DNA from: Gimesia algae
GTDB lineage: Bacteria > Planctomycetota > Planctomycetia > Planctomycetales > Planctomycetaceae
Assembly: GCF_007746795.1 (NCBI RefSeq)
Contig: NZ_CP036343.1
Span: 3,962,369 to 4,026,368, forward strand
Reading direction: 5' to 3'
DNA: 64,000 bases
Of the stretch, positions 35,956 to 45,069 are shown piece after piece. Under the pieces are notes generated by a model. The model did no database searches. It was not told the DNA's origin and saw only the letters and a program-made list of their open reading frames with translations. Within the stretch, counting starts at the first letter, position 1. Every line of letters begins with the position of its first letter. The translations under genes were made by a program, and so were the position numbers.

Positions 35956-35983
35956 GCAGAAGCAAGCGACAGCTTGATTCTGC
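35956..35983. terminator. Candidate terminator hairpin between convergent genes
   Basis: GCAGAAGCAAGC (35956-35967) and GCTTGATTCTGC (35972-35983) pair over 12 positions with one mismatch and a GACA tetraloop. The hairpin lies between the stops of the aldehyde dehydrogenase and phosphatase genes. There is no T-tract on either side, so termination is uncertain. Confidence 0.35.
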
Positions 35984-35990
35984 GCGTCGG

Positions 35991-36689
35991 TTACTTAATC
36001 AGATAGCGTTCCAGTGTTTTACCATCCCGGTATTTTCCTGACTGTTTGGCCTGAAAGAGCTCATTTGTGTGCAAGTCGATCGCGGTCAGATAGTTTCCCC
36101 GGTAGGCAGCAGTATCAAGACAGGCCCAACCATCATAGACGAGTGGCTTTCCTGATTTCTGTGCCGTGTGCCCACAGATGATCCGACGTCCGGAGGGATC
36201 CGGTTCTTCCTCGCCTGTGATCCGATCCCAGCGGAGTTCCTGATTTGTCAGGTCTTCCAGAGGAACACCAGGAACAGCCGTCGCATGCACGAAAATATCT
36301 GTCTCTGTCTCGTAATAATCCAGGGCAGTCGCCATAAAAATTCGGTGCTCTTCTGGTATGAGATCGTAGCGACCGCCATAGGAGTCGATTGCTTCCTTGC
36401 CGCCATGTTGCAGCCAGATTGATTCCCAGTGGCCACCCTGCAGGCCATCCAGCATCATCTCTTCATGATTGCCCTTAATCATGATCAGCTTACAGGTGGC
36501 TTTCAGATCCAGAAGAATCTCAATCACATGTTTGGTACCAGGCCCCCGGTCAACCGCATCCCCCAGACAGATAAAGGTATCCTCCCCCGTCAATTCGAGG
36601 TGATACAAAATCGTACCCAGCGCAACATCACAACCGTGAATATCACCGATTGCGATAGTCCGTCCTTTCTGTGTCGATTGATCCATCAT
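35991..36689 (-). CDS. PPP-family metallophosphatase (Ser/Thr phosphatase-like)
   Basis: Cytoplasmic metallophosphoesterase with the three PPP signature motifs: GDIHG (15-19), GDAVDRG near 42-48 and GNHEE near 71-75, plus CGHTAQKSG later. These hold two metal ions. The bacterial PrpA/PphA type dephosphorylates Ser/Thr or Tyr phosphoproteins; some relatives hydrolyse Ap4A or act on small molecules. With ATG 36689 the product is 232 residues, a common size. An ATG at 36722 would add 11 residues and cannot be excluded; no Shine-Dalgarno site favours either. Planctomycetes carry many Ser/Thr kinases, and this would be a natural counterpart. Confidence 0.85.
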   Translation of the reverse strand: MMDQSTQKGRTIAIGDIHGCDVALGTILYHLELTGEDTFICLGDAVDRGPGTKHVIEILLDLKATCKLIMIKGNHEEMMLDGLQGGHWESIWLQHGGKEAIDSYGGRYDLIPEEHRIFMATALDYYETETDIFVHATAVPGVPLEDLTNQELRWDRITGEEEPDPSGRRIICGHTAQKSGKPLVYDGWACLDTAAYRGNYLTAIDLHTNELFQAKQSGKYRDGKTLERYLIK

Positions 36690-36795
36690 GCGACCACATG
36701 TGCTAAAGTTAGCCCGAATCATAGCTCATTGCAGATATTATGATTCAATTTATGAGATTTGATACACTTTGATCGAGTGTCTGCAACCAGTTTTT

Positions 36796-38052
36796 TCAGG
36801 ATTTGTCAGATTGACTGGGGGGCATAATCCGGGTTGGTTTGGAACTGGGCTCCCCTTTCAATAACTGTTGGCGGGCCTGCGTCTGCTGAGCCAGTCCATG
36901 GATCCGGATGAAACCCAGGGCTGTTTCATGAGGAAACTGGTCACCCTCTTCATAGGTTGCCAGTTCAGGACTGTAAAGACTGTGCTCACTTTTCAAGCCG
37001 GTCACTGTATGATTTCCTTTATACAGCGAAACCCGTACGGTCCCCGAGACAAAACGCTGGTTCTTTTCGACAAATCCCATCAGGTCCTGATGGAATGAGC
37101 TATACCACAGGCCATCATAAATGATGTCACTGCAGGTCTGGCTAACGTAGGTCTTGAATCGCAGTGCCTGTCTGCTCAACGTCAGATACTCCAGTTCGCG
37201 ATGGGCATTATGCAAAATGACAGCAGCCGGTGCTTCGTAAATTTCGCGACTCTTAATCCCCACCAGACGGTTTTCAACATGATCGATGCGACCGACGCCG
37301 TTTTCTCCACCGATTTTATTCAAGTGTAGAATCAGCTCAGCCCCATCCATCTCTTTCCCATCGATGGCAATCGGACGTCCCTGCTCAAATTCGATTGTGA
37401 CTTCTACCGGCTGGTCAGGAGCATCTTCGGGGGAAACCGTCCATTTATAGGCTTCTTTAGGCGGGGCGACCCAGGGGTCTTCGAGAATACCGGCTTCCAC
37501 AGAACGTCCCCACAAGTTCTGGTCGATACTGAAAATGCTTTCTTTAGTGGCTTCCACTTCGATGCCATGCTCTTTGGCATACGCCAGTTCTTCAGTCCGA
37601 GTCCATTTCCATTCTCGCACTGGTGCAATAATTTTCAACTGGGGAGCCAAAGTCTGAAATGAAACATCAAACCGAACCTGGTCATTCCCTTTGCCAGTAC
37701 AGCCATGTGCTACAGCTGTTGCACCGTGCTCTTTGGCAACTTCGACCATACGATGCGCAATCAGAGGACGTCCCAGTGCCGTTGCCAGCGGATACTTGCC
37801 TTCATACATTGTCCCTGTCATCAGAGAAGGCCAGACAAAGAAATCGACAAACATATTCTTGGTGTCTTCAATGACGGCTTCAACAGCACCGGTTTTGATC
37901 GCTTTTTCCTTGATTCCATCCACATCGCGACCCTGGCCGAGATCACAGGTATAAGTGATCACGTCCATATTGTATTTTTCATTGATCCACTTGACGGCGA
38001 CTGAAGTATCCAGACCACCACTGTATGCCAAAACTACTTTTTCTCTTGCCAC
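36796..38052 (-). CDS. argG: Argininosuccinate synthase
   Basis: Joins citrulline and aspartate with ATP to argininosuccinate, the penultimate step of arginine synthesis. The 418-residue protein has the PP-loop LAYSGGLDTSVAVKW (8-22), the YTCDLGQG segment, AHGCTGKGNDQVRFD and SIDQNLWGRSVEAGILEDP (in part), all diagnostic of ArgG. The start codon is GTG at 38052; the family's PP-loop lies so close to the N terminus that no other start fits. A roughly 20-residue Ser/Lys/Pro tail extends past the usual end. Not in an operon with other arg genes; groEL lies upstream on the same strand behind a terminator. Confidence 0.97.
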   Translation of the reverse strand: MAREKVVLAYSGGLDTSVAVKWINEKYNMDVITYTCDLGQGRDVDGIKEKAIKTGAVEAVIEDTKNMFVDFFVWPSLMTGTMYEGKYPLATALGRPLIAHRMVEVAKEHGATAVAHGCTGKGNDQVRFDVSFQTLAPQLKIIAPVREWKWTRTEELAYAKEHGIEVEATKESIFSIDQNLWGRSVEAGILEDPWVAPPKEAYKWTVSPEDAPDQPVEVTIEFEQGRPIAIDGKEMDGAELILHLNKIGGENGVGRIDHVENRLVGIKSREIYEAPAAVILHNAHRELEYLTLSRQALRFKTYVSQTCSDIIYDGLWYSSFHQDLMGFVEKNQRFVSGTVRVSLYKGNHTVTGLKSEHSLYSPELATYEEGDQFPHETALGFIRIHGLAQQTQARQQLLKGEPSSKPTRIMPPSQSDKS

Positions 38053-38250
38053 GAAACTCTACCAATCTTCTGGAAATGAAGGAGTAAATACTGATTTGAC
38101 GGAACTCGGGAATGATGCAAATGGTACTAATATCAGTTGCTGTTCGCAATGCGCACATTCTAACATTCTGGCTCAGGGCAGTCGAAAACCAGACCGAAAA
38201 CCACCTGGACCGTCATGAATTCTTCGCGGGCTGGAACAGCCCGGATTATC

Positions 38251-38292
38251 AGGAATAAGAAAAGCACCCGACAGTCTCCTGCCGGGTGCTTT
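38251..38292 (-). terminator. Intrinsic terminator of groES-groEL
   Basis: Read on the minus strand, a 10-bp stem (plus-strand AAAGCACCCG at 38261-38270 and CGGGTGCTTT at 38283-38292, with an extra CAG/CTG pairing in the loop) is followed by TTTTCTTATT. It lies 33 bases after the groEL stop. Confidence 0.88.
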
Positions 38293-38324
38293 AAATCTAT
38301 TATAAAACGGGACGAAATCTGAGC

Positions 38325-39926
38325 TTAGTGCAGATCGTCGTCTCCATGGTCGTCCTTACCCTTTTCAGCAATCAGAGCATCGCTGGTCAGCAGCAGAGTC
38401 GAAACACTGGCTGAATTCTGCAGAGCGGAACGCGTCACACGGGTCGGATCAATGATCCCGGTTTTGACCAGATCTTCGTACTTGGAAGTCGCGGCGTTGT
38501 AGCCCATATTGCCTTCCAGTTCGGAAACCTTTTCACAGACCACACTACCATCATCACCGGCGTTATTGGCAATGGATGTCAGCGGTGCACGGCAGGCCCG
38601 CAAAATAATTTCGTAACCCACTTTTTCTTCCTGTGAAAGACCCGATGGCTTACAGGCTGCAGAGCATCGCAGTAACGCAACGCCACCACCGGGCAGAATG
38701 CCTTCAGCGACAGCAGCACGAACAGCATGCAATGCGTCTTCCACGCGAGCTTTCTTTTCTTTCATTTCGCTTTCGGTAGCAGCACCAACATTGATCTGTG
38801 CAACACCACCGGAAAGTTTCGCAATCCGTTCTTCCAGCTTTTCCTTGTCGTAATCACTGGATGAATTTTCCAGTTCACGACGAATCTGTTCGATCCGGGA
38901 TTTGATTTCGCCAGGCTTTCCACCACCTTCGATGATGGTCGCGTTGTCTTTGTCGACGGAAACCTTCTTGGCTGTTCCCAAATCGGACAACTGCAGATTT
39001 TCCAGCTGAATTCCGAGGTCTTCAAAGATCGCCTGACCACCGACCATGATGGCGATATCCTGCAGCATTGCTTTACGACGATCGCCGTAACCAGGTGCTT
39101 TAACAGCACAGCAGCGGAAGGTACCACGCAGTTTGTTGATTACGAGCGTCGACAGCGCTTCACCTTCGATGTCTTCAGCGATAATCAACAGAGGCTTACC
39201 GGCATTAACGACTTTTTCCAGAACAGGAACCAGATCTTTAATGTTCGAAATCTTCTTTTCGTGAACCAGAACGTAGGCATCTTCCAGATCGCAGGACATG
39301 CTCTGAGGATCGGTTACGAAGTAAGGAGACAGATAACCGCGGTCAAACTGCATGCCTTCGACCACTTCGAAGCTGGTCTGCAGACTCTGACCTTCTTCAA
39401 CGGTAATCACACCGTCTTTTCCAACCTGCTCCATGGCATCTGCCAGAATTTTTCCGATTTCTTCATCGCCATTCGAGGCAACTTTACCAACCTGCGAAAT
39501 CGCTTTTTTGTTCTTGCATTCGATCGACATTTTGTGGAGCTTATCGACAATGTCTTCGACTGCCTTATCCATGCCCCGTTTCATGGCAATCGGGCTGACA
39601 CCGGCAACAACGGATTTCAGACCTTCATTGTAAATCGCCTCTGCCATAATAGTCGCAGTTGTGGTTCCATCGCCGGCAATGTCAGACGTTTTGCTGGCAA
39701 CTTCGCGAACCATGCGGGCACCCATGTCTTCGAACTTGTCTGGGAGTTCGATTTCACGGGCAACAGATACACCGTCTTTAGTCACAGTCGGGGATCCAAA
39801 GCTTTTTTCAAGAATAACATTACGTCCCTTGGGACCCAGCGTTACTCGAACTGCGCGCGCCAGCTTACTGATGCCGCGTCGCATCGCTTCTTGAGCTTCC
39901 TGATCGAAGGCAATCATCTTTGCCAT
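38325..39926 (-). CDS. groEL: 60 kDa chaperonin GroEL
   Basis: Subunit of the ATP-driven chaperonin double ring that folds proteins with GroES. The 533-residue protein starts [18 protein letters not shown] and shows [13 protein letters not shown], the ATPase [30 protein letters not shown] (20 residues of the apical domain) and [12 protein letters not shown]. The C terminus ends in [11 protein letters not shown] instead of the flexible GGM repeats found in E. coli-type GroEL. ATG 39926 is chosen because GGAGAG lies about eight bases upstream; the frame is open 19 codons further. groES lies 100 bases upstream. Planctomycete genomes often hold several groEL copies, so whether this is the main one is not known. 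Confidence 0.97.
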   Translation of the reverse strand: MAKMIAFDQEAQEAMRRGISKLARAVRVTLGPKGRNVILEKSFGSPTVTKDGVSVAREIELPDKFEDMGARMVREVASKTSDIAGDGTTTATIMAEAIYNEGLKSVVAGVSPIAMKRGMDKAVEDIVDKLHKMSIECKNKKAISQVGKVASNGDEEIGKILADAMEQVGKDGVITVEEGQSLQTSFEVVEGMQFDRGYLSPYFVTDPQSMSCDLEDAYVLVHEKKISNIKDLVPVLEKVVNAGKPLLIIAEDIEGEALSTLVINKLRGTFRCCAVKAPGYGDRRKAMLQDIAIMVGGQAIFEDLGIQLENLQLSDLGTAKKVSVDKDNATIIEGGGKPGEIKSRIEQIRRELENSSSDYDKEKLEERIAKLSGGVAQINVGAATESEMKEKKARVEDALHAVRAAVAEGILPGGGVALLRCSAACKPSGLSQEEKVGYEIILRACRAPLTSIANNAGDDGSVVCEKVSELEGNMGYNAATSKYEDLVKTGIIDPTRVTRSALQNSASVSTLLLTSDALIAEKGKDDHGDDDLH

Positions 39927-40026
39927 TTCACTATCTCTCCATGTACGCAGTATGAAATTTGAAAGGAAGAGTAACCAGCTCACCTGAATCGGGAGCGATT
40001 ACCGCTAATAACAAAACAGGGGCAAC

Positions 40027-40344
40027 TTAATAAGTTGCCAAAATGTCACTTTCGCGGAGCAACAGATACTCTTCTCCGCCAATTTTGATTTCGTCCCCAC
40101 CATAAGGACTGAAAATGACACGGTCCCCTTCCTTGACGGTTAATGGAAGTTTCGTTCCATCAGATTTGACGTGTCCATCTCCCACGGCGACTACTTCACC
40201 ACGTTGTGGTTTATCTTGCGCACTGTCAGGAAGGACAATACCCCCTGCTGTGGTTGACTCTGCAACTTCTCTTTTCAGAACGACTTTGTCACCAAGAGGG
40301 ACAATCCGGGCGCCTTTACTTGCTTTGGCAGCCTTCTTCGCCAT
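40027..40344 (-). CDS. groES: 10 kDa co-chaperonin GroES
   Basis: Heptameric lid of the GroEL folding chamber. The 105-residue product has [13 protein letters not shown], the mobile-loop region [19 protein letters not shown] and [23 protein letters not shown] (in part), all standard. A basic N-terminal extension ([12 protein letters not shown]) is about ten residues longer than typical. AGGAGAT lies shortly before the ATG. It precedes groEL in the usual groESL order. Confidence 0.96.
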   Translation of the reverse strand: MAKKAAKASKGARIVPLGDKVVLKREVAESTTAGGIVLPDSAQDKPQRGEVVAVGDGHVKSDGTKLPLTVKEGDRVIFSPYGGDEIKIGGEEYLLLRESDILATY

Positions 40345-40883
40345 TGGGATCTCCTAGATTTTAATTTTTGACTCTAATGTCTTCACATCGGATAGTTTTA
40401 TGATCTGTGGTGGCGGTCTAGCCAATCCACAACAACACATGGTCAACTCATACCTGCGGTGCAGACAAGAGCGTATCAATCCTAGCTGCGAACGCCGTGC
40501 CTATTTGGCGAATAATCCATAAGACATTTGATATATAGATGTTATCGATTATTTCTAAGAATGAATTCTCTGGCCAATCCTGCCGGACAGTCTCTATCGC
40601 CTGAAATCCTGCTGCCATATTGGCAGCAAAGCTTAACTCCAAATCAGCTACTATCTCCGAACCTTTTGATTCCGTGATTTAGCAAAGTTGATGAAAATTG
40701 CGACATTTTAAAATTGACACAACCGTTAATATGGGTATTATCGGTAAATCAAGAAGCACAAGCCCCTGAATTTCTCCTTCAGGCCCGAGGGTTACTTTCC
40801 CTCAAATGTTCTCATCTCACTCACTCTCTCTCGTTTCATCTTTCTATTAAACCACAAGATCAGAAACACGAGAGGAGTTTGCA
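40345..40883. other. Divergent groES / TPR-gene intergenic region with a 19-bp inverted repeat
   Basis: This 539-base region has no gene. No CIRCE element (TTAGCACTC-N9-GAGTGCTAA) is present ahead of groES. A possible minus-strand promoter is TTGGCT-N17-CATAAA (plus-strand 40397-40425). A perfect inverted repeat TGCTGCCA-TAT-TGGCAGCA lies at 40610-40628, roughly midway between the two start codons. A strong plus-strand promoter at 40714-40741 and its leader are described separately. Confidence 0.45.
40714..40741 (+). promoter_or_regulatory. Strong sigma70-type promoter of the 40884 gene
   Basis: Consensus TTGACA at 40714-40719, a 16-base spacer and TATTAT at 40736-40741. The transcript would start near 40748, leaving a leader of about 135 bases. 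In it, CCTGAA/TTCAGG (40765-40783) and GAGGG/CCCTC (40787-40803) form two adjacent short hairpins, followed by a pyrimidine-rich CT run and then AGGAG at 40873-40877. Confidence 0.6.
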
Positions 40884-41741
40884 GTGTCAGAATCTTTGCC
40901 CCCTACAGCGAGATCAGAAGACTGGGATTTACTGAATCCGATTGTGCAACAGGCACATCTGTTAGCGTCAGAAGGAAAGTCTCAGGAGGCCCGTGCCTTG
41001 TTTTTTTCAAACGATTTCACGGTATCAAACTGGGTACGCCGTCTGCATCTGGGACAGTTTCTGCTTGAAACCGGCAACAATCTGGAATCGATTGAACAAT
41101 TCTCAATTGTACTTGATGCTGCACAACAGCAGGAAAATAATCAGTTGAGATCCGTCGTCTGCCATAATCTGGCAGTCGCTTATCGTCATCTGAAATTCTT
41201 TGATTTAGCCTCTCAATTTCAGCAATATTCCATTGCCTGGGGAGACTTGCGTTCTGCAAACCATCAGACCCTCGAAGAAAAACTGGACCAACTTACTGAT
41301 AACTCTGCCTGTGATCTGACGGGACGTGCAAATGACGCTATTCTGCAAGAAGACTACTCACTCGCAGAACAACTACTGAACATATCACTGTCACGAGAGA
41401 TCCTGTACGGTGATCCGGATTCCCAGGCTGCTGATTGGGGAAATCTGGGAATCGTTCAGGGGTTGAAGGGAAACCATCTACGTGCTGTTTCCTGTTTTCG
41501 AAAAGCTTACCAGCTCCACAAACAGACAAACAATATTGCATCGATGGGGCAGGACCTGGTCCATCTGGGTGAATTGTTCTGGATAGTCGGCCGCTTCTGC
41601 CGCGCAACGCGCTGCCTGAATCGATCGCTCGCATGTTTCTCCCGGAGCCACCGCTCGATGCTGGAACAGAATACGCGCACTCGATTGCTCGAGATGCAGC
41701 GGCTTCTCAAAGTGAAACAACATGATCCCTTGTTGAATTAA
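40884..41741 (+). CDS. Cytoplasmic TPR-repeat protein, unknown function
   Basis: 285-residue protein made of tetratricopeptide-like helix pairs, with no signal peptide or membrane segment. Repeats can be followed from residue 18 (LNPIVQQAHLLASEGKSQEA) through LGQFLLETGNNLESIEQFSI, CHNLAVAYRHLKFFDLASQF, ADWGNLGIVQGLKGNHLRAV and LVHLGELFWIVGRFCRATRC. Such proteins serve as protein-protein interaction scaffolds. The start is GTG 40884, decided by AGGAG six bases upstream at 40873-40877. A strong promoter and structured leader precede it, suggesting notable expression. Partner unknown. Confidence 0.78.
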   Translation: MSESLPPTARSEDWDLLNPIVQQAHLLASEGKSQEARALFFSNDFTVSNWVRRLHLGQFLLETGNNLESIEQFSIVLDAAQQQENNQLRSVVCHNLAVAYRHLKFFDLASQFQQYSIAWGDLRSANHQTLEEKLDQLTDNSACDLTGRANDAILQEDYSLAEQLLNISLSREILYGDPDSQAADWGNLGIVQGLKGNHLRAVSCFRKAYQLHKQTNNIASMGQDLVHLGELFWIVGRFCRATRCLNRSLACFSRSHRSMLEQNTRTRLLEMQRLLKVKQHDPLLN

Positions 41742-41955
41742 CTCTGATTTCTCTCCTGAAGATAAATCACGAGCATTTGAAATTCAGTGACTGTCCACTT
41801 GCGAAATGCCCCATGCTCTGTTGATAATTGGAAAACAAAGAGTCGGCCAGACTTAACAGCATCCCCAGATCCGAAACCGGACGACGACACCATTCAGGGG
41901 CAGGCCGACTGGGATTGATTTCGAAGGATCTCACTAAATATCTCAAAGGTCTTAC

Positions 41956-43704
41956 ATGCCCATCAAGGTTCGCTGCAAAGAATGTAATACTTCCTTTTCC
42001 GTCAGAGATGAAGCTGAAGGGAAAAAAGTACGTTGTAAAGAATGCGGCGCCCCCGTCAAAGTCACTGCTGCGAAACAGAGCAAGAAACGCAGCAGATCCA
42101 GCAAACCAGCAGATACAGACGATTTTCTGGCCACGCTTGATATCGATAAACTCGAAGACAAGGCAGCAAAAATCTGCCCCCGCTGCGGGCACGATGTCGA
42201 CGAAGATGATGTTGAATGCTCAAATTGCGGCGTTGATCTCAGCACGGGTCGCATGAGCGAAGCAACTCGTCGTAAACGTAAACGCAAAGGGCCTGCCGTT
42301 GAAGAGTTTTATTCAAAATCCTGGGGAGACGCCTACACATTTCTGAAAAATCATAAAGGACTGGCGATCAAGACTTTCCTTTATTCGTCCATCGCGAGCA
42401 CGTTGTTTTTCTGCGCGATTTTCATGGTGATGTGGTGTCATCGAACCCCTCCTCGTGCATTCTGGGGCTTTATTGCATTTGTTTCCATCATGGCCATTCC
42501 CGGTTGGATCTGGTTCATTCAAACTGAAGTGGTCCGGTATGCATTGCAGAAAAAAGACAAACTGAAACGTATCAACTTTGACTTTTTTCTGTGTTCTGCA
42601 TTAGGAATGAAATTCATCTTCTGGGTTATTCTGTTCAGCCTGCCGGCACAAGCGATCCTGGGGACACTAGGATATTATTTCATTTCAAATGGCTCAACTC
42701 CCACAGGAGCGATCCTGATCGCCGCGGGTTTTATCCCCACCTTTCTGATGTTCCCACTGGCAATTCCGCACATGACCATGGTGGATTCCACACCGGGCTG
42801 GATGATACACAAACTGGGAAAAATTTTCCTCAATCTCGTGAAACCGGCGATGTTCTGGTGTTTTGTTTTCGTGATGACCAGCCTTCCGGTGATTGGCTGC
42901 CTGGCGGCTATTGGAGCAGTTAGCGGCGATGATTTAAATACTTTTTTCTCGAATGTCCGTTACAACTCATCGGTTGCCAGAGATAACGGTGCGAAGGAAT
43001 ACGCAGAAGAAAACAAGATCAAAGATTTTGTGGAAGGTCCATTCGTTGGTAAAACCCCTGCAGAACTGGATGCAAAAGTATTGATCTTACCTTCTATATT
43101 GTGGGTGCTTGCCTGTCTGTTCTATGCTCCGACATTAATCTATAACGCCAGAGTCAATGGCCTGCTGGCAGTGCATTGCAAACCTGACCTGAATCTGATT
43201 ACAAAACTTTCTGAAACTAAATATGTTTCGAAAGCCGACCGCGAAAAGGGTGACGACAGTGCTACTCATCCACTACAACTCGCGGTAATTGGAGTGCTGG
43301 GAGGGGCGGGAATTGGTACCATATTTTATTTTGTGACCCCGTATTTGCCTTTGCTTCTTGTCTGGGTCCTGTTTGGCATCTCCTTCCTCACCCTGTTCGT
43401 CTGTTTTATTATCACTCTGGTTAAGCTTTATAAAATTGACGGACCACTACAATGCGTAATTGGTTTTTTCGTCTCGATTTATGCGTTCGGTAAGGGCTGG
43501 AGTTATGCCCAAAAAGATAAAGAGATGGGTAAGACTATGCTAATCTGGACCCTCTTTATCGTGGTGATCAATATTATGGCCTACTCCATGGAGGTGCACG
43601 GAATCATTGAGTCTGAGGAGAAACAGAATGCGGCAGCCCCCGAAGACCCGGACGCAGCCGATCCCGCGATGGAAGGCGAGCCTGCAGAACCGGCAACTCC
43701 CTGA
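41956..43704 (+). CDS. Zinc-ribbon multi-pass membrane protein, unknown function
   Basis: 582-residue inner-membrane protein with a soluble N-terminal metal-binding part. Two zinc ribbons are clear: C7-x2-C10 ... C27-x2-C30 (MJ0042-like, MPIKVRCKECNTSFSV) and C74-x2-C77 ... C88-x2-C91 (CPRCGHDVDEDDVECSNCG). They are separated by a basic linker and followed by a second basic patch. About eight to ten hydrophobic segments follow from residue 140 (FLYSSIASTLFFCAIFMVMW) to 540 (MLIWTLFIVVINIMAYSM). An acidic, Ala/Pro-rich tail ends the protein. Planctomycetes carry many ribbon-plus-membrane proteins of this kind, with no known function that I can name. tatC follows about 280 bases downstream on the same strand. 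Confidence 0.75.
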   Translation: MPIKVRCKECNTSFSVRDEAEGKKVRCKECGAPVKVTAAKQSKKRSRSSKPADTDDFLATLDIDKLEDKAAKICPRCGHDVDEDDVECSNCGVDLSTGRMSEATRRKRKRKGPAVEEFYSKSWGDAYTFLKNHKGLAIKTFLYSSIASTLFFCAIFMVMWCHRTPPRAFWGFIAFVSIMAIPGWIWFIQTEVVRYALQKKDKLKRINFDFFLCSALGMKFIFWVILFSLPAQAILGTLGYYFISNGSTPTGAILIAAGFIPTFLMFPLAIPHMTMVDSTPGWMIHKLGKIFLNLVKPAMFWCFVFVMTSLPVIGCLAAIGAVSGDDLNTFFSNVRYNSSVARDNGAKEYAEENKIKDFVEGPFVGKTPAELDAKVLILPSILWVLACLFYAPTLIYNARVNGLLAVHCKPDLNLITKLSETKYVSKADREKGDDSATHPLQLAVIGVLGGAGIGTIFYFVTPYLPLLLVWVLFGISFLTLFVCFIITLVKLYKIDGPLQCVIGFFVSIYAFGKGWSYAQKDKEMGKTMLIWTLFIVVINIMAYSMEVHGIIESEEKQNAAAPEDPDAADPAMEGEPAEPATP

Positions 43705-43986
43705 TTTCTGTATCTTCGGAATACCTCTGGTTGACAGCGCGATCTGGTTGTTTACAATAGTAATAGTTACCGCCGCTCTTCCCTCCTGCTCATCCAGCGG
43801 GCAAATGGAGTGGGTACTCCTGAATCACGTCCCTGCAACATCGTGAATTCCTCAGGAGCCAGTTACATTATTCCATTTGTTCTGAACAGTACCCGCTCAT
43901 CTTACTGATGCCGTTACCGCTCATCCCGTAAAACGCAAATCGTGGTGATGCTGTTTGGTATTGGTCTCTCCAGAATGCAAAGTCAG

Positions 43987-44943
43987 ATGAAACCACAGTC
44001 TCACGATCTATTTGATGAATCCACAATGAGCTTTGGGGATCACCTCGAAGCCCTTCGCATTCATTTATGGAAAGCATTAATTGGACTTGCGATTTGTGTA
44101 GTGGGTGCCTTATTTATTGGTCACAAAATTGTTGCTGTTGTCCGTGCACCCATTGATTCTGCTTTGAGAGAATACAATCTGGATAAACTCCCGCATCAGA
44201 TCGCCGAAGACCCGGAAAATCCCGATGTCAATCCGTCTGCCAGCATTGATGAGCTGATCGCCAGCCTGAACAGTAAACAGCCACAGACTGCAGAGACCAA
44301 AGCACTGCAAAAAATTCTCCTCGATTATCAATACCGGATCGACAGCCTGGAAGAAACGATGGCTGAACCAGTCACACTGGCTGTGCAGGAAGCTTTTACG
44401 ACGATTTACCTGAAGGTCTCCTTTGTCGCGGGTCTGGTCTTTGCCAGTCCATGGGTGATCTATCAGATCTGGCTGTTTGTGGCGGCAGGCCTTTATCCCC
44501 ATGAGCGCAAATACGTCTACATCTATCTGCCGATGAGCATTTTTCTATTCCTGGGTGGGGCACTGTTCTGTTTTTATGCTGTCTTCCCTTTCGTTCTCAA
44601 ATTCCTGCTGGGCTTTAATAAATTACTGGGTGTGAACCCTCAGATTCGCCTGTCCGAATGGATCAGTTTTGCGATTACTTTGCCGGTGATGTTCGGCCTC
44701 AGTTTCCAGTTACCACTGGTCATGCTGTTTCTGGAAAGAATCTCCGTATTCAGTCTGCAGGACTATCATGAAAAACGGCGGATGGCCATTTTGATCATTG
44801 CTATCATTTCCATGCTCATGACACCGGCCGACCCGATGAGCATGATCCTGATGATGATGCCTCTGATTCTGCTCTATGAACTGGGAATTCTGATGTGTAA
44901 ATACTTCCCCAGTGCGAATGCCAGTCCGTTTGAAGCAGCCTGA
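43987..44943 (+). CDS. tatC: Sec-independent translocase subunit TatC with an enlarged periplasmic loop
   Basis: Core subunit of the twin-arginine translocase, which recognises RR signal peptides and exports folded proteins. Family hallmarks include FGDHLEALRIHLW (16-28), FVAGLVFASPWVIYQIWLFV (20 residues of the second helix), GLYPHERKYV with the conserved Glu, and the closing LTPADPMS. Six transmembrane segments can be drawn. Between helix 1 and helix 2 the first periplasmic loop carries about 60 additional residues (62-128), acidic and helical, absent in E. coli TatC. The protein is 318 residues from ATG 43987 against about 258. The frame is open to a GTG at 43942 and another ATG lies at 43975; no Shine-Dalgarno site decides between them. 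tatA is not in the window. Confidence 0.92.
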   Translation: MKPQSHDLFDESTMSFGDHLEALRIHLWKALIGLAICVVGALFIGHKIVAVVRAPIDSALREYNLDKLPHQIAEDPENPDVNPSASIDELIASLNSKQPQTAETKALQKILLDYQYRIDSLEETMAEPVTLAVQEAFTTIYLKVSFVAGLVFASPWVIYQIWLFVAAGLYPHERKYVYIYLPMSIFLFLGGALFCFYAVFPFVLKFLLGFNKLLGVNPQIRLSEWISFAITLPVMFGLSFQLPLVMLFLERISVFSLQDYHEKRRMAILIIAIISMLMTPADPMSMILMMMPLILLYELGILMCKYFPSANASPFEAA

Positions 44944-45069
44944 TTCCTGCTGAAATGAGAACTGATTTTCCTCTGTTCAGATGACGCAGTCTTCAACTAC
45001 AATGCCGCGGGTCCGGGGCCACGAATTCCTGGAAATCAGCGAAATTGCGCTAAAACAGCGAGGATAAAA

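Noticed and set aside
39261..39962. 233-codon open frame on the plus strand opposite groEL
   Set aside because: It is the antisense shadow of groEL, where codon bias keeps the opposite frame open. It has no Shine-Dalgarno site and no recognisable protein features.
43878..43888. TGTTCTGAACA, which resembles an SOS-box half palindrome
   Set aside because: It fits neither the LexA box of Gram-negative bacteria nor that of Gram-positive bacteria, and the next gene is tatC, not a repair gene.
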